From an uncultured Eubacteriales bacterium (GTDB lineage: Bacteria > Bacillota > Clostridia > Christensenellales > Borkfalkiaceae): a stretch of 7,871 nt of DNA. Position numbers and translations under genes: made by a program. The stretch covers positions 1 through 7,871 of the forward strand of contig USOJ01000033.1 in NCBI GenBank assembly GCA_900556195.1, read 5' to 3'. The notes beneath the pieces are model-generated. The model did not search any database. It was not told the origin of the DNA and was given only the letters and a program-made list of their open reading frames with translations. The number at the start of each line of letters is the position of its first letter. The stretch's first letter is position 1. Shown piece by piece: positions 6,156 through 7,871 of the stretch.

Positions 6156-7511
6156 ATGACCGAACTCGTTTTAAGCGACGGCGCGAAAACCGTCGTACGA
6201 AAATTGACCGAAAAAGGCTATAAGGCGTACGCCGTGGGCGGTTGCGTAAGAGATTTATTGCGCGGCAGAACCCCGGACGATTACGATATAGCGACTTCCG
6301 CTTTCCCCGAAAACGTTGCGGAGGTCTTTTCGGCGTACGACGTTATCCCCACGGGCTTGAAACACGGCACGGTTACGGTAGTTATAGATAAAATACCCTA
6401 CGAGATTACGACTTTCCGTAAAGACGGAAATTATCCCGACGGCAGACGACCCGAAAAAGTCGAATTCGTAGACGACCTTAAAGAAGATTTAAGCCGCAGA
6501 GATTTTACCGTAAACGCAATGGCGTATAACGACGACGAGGGGCTTATCGATCCGTTCGGCGGCGAAAACGATCTGAAAAATAAAATCTTACGTTGCGTCG
6601 GCGATCCCGAAAAAAGATTTACCGAGGACGCTTTGCGCATCTTGCGCGCGGCGAGATTTTGTTCGACTCTTTCTTTGACCGCCGAAGAAGAAACGGCGAG
6701 AAAGGCAATTAAACTCGCGTATAAATTAAAAAACGTTTCGGCGGAGAGAATTTTCACCGAAATAAACAAACTTCTGCTCGGTGAAAACGTCGTCGGCGCG
6801 CTTCTGAAATTCAGAAAAATCGTATTCGAAGTTATACCCGAACTTTCCCCGTGCGACGGATTTATGCAACGCACCCCGTGGCACAGATACGACGTGTACG
6901 GGCATATCGCCCGCTCGGTAGGCTTTGCGAAGCGCGACGAAGCCGAAAGATGGTGTATGCTCCTGCACGATATAGGTAAGCCCTCTACTTTTTCTTTCTC
7001 GGACGGCAAAGGGCATTTTTACGGACACGCCAAAGTTTCCGCGGATATGAGCGCGGCGGTTTTCGCGCGTCTGAAATTCCCTACGGCGTTAAAAAAGGAA
7101 GTCGCGTTTTTGATAGAAAACCACGGCTATCCGCTTAAAAACGACGAAAAATTTATAAAGCGTACCATGTTTAAGTTCGGCGATAAGGCGTTTTTCAAGA
7201 TATTGGACGTACACGAAGCGGATAATCGGGCGCAAGGCACTACTCTTTCCGAAAACGAGAGAAAACTCGTCGAAGAAGTGAGAAAGACCGCCGAAAAAAT
7301 AGTAAATAGCGGAGAGTGTTACTCCTATTCGGGACTTAAAATAAACGGTTCGGATTTAATCGCGATAGGGTTTAAGGGCGAAGAAGTCGGCAGTACGCTC
7401 AATAAAATTTTAATCGACGTAATCGAAGGCAAGACGACGGACGACAGGGATATTCTGCTTAAAAAAGCCGCCAAAATGTACGAGCGCAAAGAAGCGAGGA
7501 AAAGACGATGA
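6156..7511 (+). CDS. cca: CCA-adding tRNA nucleotidyltransferase with HD domain
   Basis: This enzyme adds or repairs the 3' CCA of tRNAs without a nucleic acid template. The 451-residue protein is of class II. The nucleotidyltransferase head has AVGGCVRDLL (26-35) and the metal-binding DYD (Asp42, Asp44), then GLKHGTV (67-73). The base-selecting motif RRDFTVNAMA (114-123), IDPFGG (131-136) and the neck motif EDALRILRAARF (157-168) follow, then SAERIFTE (195-202). The C-terminal half carries an HD phosphohydrolase domain: WHRYDVYGH (242-250), LLHDIGKP (269-276) with His271 and Asp272, GHAK (290-293) and ENHGYP (321-326). In relatives the HD part is linked to 2',3'-cyclic phosphate or phosphatase activity. 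The gene begins 4 bases after the hydrolase stop and has no clear Shine-Dalgarno sequence, so translation is probably coupled. Whether it makes full CCA or only part cannot be told here. Confidence 0.94.
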   Translation: MTELVLSDGAKTVVRKLTEKGYKAYAVGGCVRDLLRGRTPDDYDIATSAFPENVAEVFSAYDVIPTGLKHGTVTVVIDKIPYEITTFRKDGNYPDGRRPEKVEFVDDLKEDLSRRDFTVNAMAYNDDEGLIDPFGGENDLKNKILRCVGDPEKRFTEDALRILRAARFCSTLSLTAEEETARKAIKLAYKLKNVSAERIFTEINKLLLGENVVGALLKFRKIVFEVIPELSPCDGFMQRTPWHRYDVYGHIARSVGFAKRDEAERWCMLLHDIGKPSTFSFSDGKGHFYGHAKVSADMSAAVFARLKFPTALKKEVAFLIENHGYPLKNDEKFIKRTMFKFGDKAFFKILDVHEADNRAQGTTLSENERKLVEEVRKTAEKIVNSGECYSYSGLKINGSDLIAIGFKGEEVGSTLNKILIDVIEGKTTDDRDILLKKAAKMYERKEARKRR

Positions 7512-7871
7512 ACGAAAAACTCGCGCTTAAAATTTCGATGCTGCCCGAAGACCCGGGCGTGTACGTCATGCTCGACAAAGACGGCAACGTCATATACGTC
7601 GGCAAAGCGAAAGTGCTTAAAAACAGAGTAAAACAATACTTTTACTCGACCAAAAAAACCGAAAAAGTCGCGGCTATGGTGTCGAATATCGCCGACTTTT
7701 ACTATATAATAACGTCGTCCGAAATAGACGCGCTGTCGCTCGAAAACAACCTTATAAAGAAGTATAAACCGCATTACAACATACTTCTTAAAGACGATAA
7801 AACTTACCCCTACATAAGGGTAAACTTAAAAGAAAAATTCCCCGCGTTTTCGGTTACGAGAAAGATTCGGC
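7508..7871 (+). CDS. uvrC: Excinuclease ABC subunit UvrC, N-terminal part (cut by window end)
   Basis: UvrC makes both incisions around a DNA lesion in nucleotide excision repair, recruited by UvrB. Only 121 codons are present; the rest lies beyond the window. The visible part is the GIY-YIG nuclease domain responsible for the 3' cut. It shows LPEDPGVYVM (12-21) with GVY, IYVGKAKVLKNRVKQYF (29-45) with YVG and the catalytic Arg40, SEIDALSLENNLIKKYKP (71-88) with Glu79 as metal ligand, and NILLKDDKTYPYI (91-103). These match Firmicutes UvrC closely. The ATG overlaps the cca stop (ATGA) and GAGGA (7496-7500) sits 7 bases upstream, so the two are co-translated from one message. Confidence 0.95.
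   Translation, partial: MNEKLALKISMLPEDPGVYVMLDKDGNVIYVGKAKVLKNRVKQYFYSTKKTEKVAAMVSNIADFYYIITSSEIDALSLENNLIKKYKPHYNILLKDDKTYPYIRVNLKEKFPAFSVTRKIR

Noticed and set aside
7325..7774. Minus-strand frame of 149 codons over the cca/uvrC junction
   Set aside because: It is antisense to two clearly identified genes and has no family signature.

Overview
The window looks like chromosomal DNA of a low-to-mid-GC Firmicute, most likely a Clostridia-type gut bacterium. This is an inference from the AT-rich intergenic regions, MurG of the form with a GGTAGH loop and a SRGDQ..NA segment, a class II CCA-adding enzyme with an HD domain, and Firmicutes-like UvrC and ABC-F proteins. No phage, plasmid, CRISPR, rRNA or tRNA feature is visible. 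Most of the window is ordinary housekeeping and metabolic DNA. The less ordinary material lies in the three gene-free stretches.

Layout. Positions 1-172 are a leader region with two overlapping, mutually exclusive inverted repeats and a 23-codon open frame, upstream of an ABC-F ATPase gene (173-1717). Positions 1718-2016 are a 299-base gap. It holds a hairpin that resembles a widespread intergenic repeat, further inverted repeats, and at its right end a near-consensus promoter (TTGAAA-17-TATAAT). That promoter drives a small four-helix membrane protein of unknown function (2017-2538). A strong bidirectional terminator (2555-2591) separates it from the convergent murG gene (2591-3649, minus strand).

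MurG is divergent from a plus-strand run of four genes that is probably one operon: glpK (3777-5243), an alpha/beta hydrolase of the lysophospholipase / monoacylglycerol lipase type (5240-6151), cca (6156-7511) and the start of uvrC (7508 to the window edge). The glpK/hydrolase and cca/uvrC junctions are ATGA overlaps, and the hydrolase/cca gap is 4 bases. A promoter-like sequence and a perfect 12-bp inverted repeat near the predicted transcription start lie in front of glpK.

How the genes may work together. The hydrolase could release glycerol from monoacylglycerols or lysophospholipids, and GlpK would phosphorylate it to glycerol-3-phosphate. This is inferred from family and position only. 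Cca (tRNA 3' end maturation and repair) and UvrC (nucleotide excision repair) look like housekeeping genes carried on the same transcript. I did not find a convincing new multi-gene system. The best leads are the ABC-F leader (possible attenuation), the operator-like palindrome before glpK, and the structured repeat at 1718-1940.
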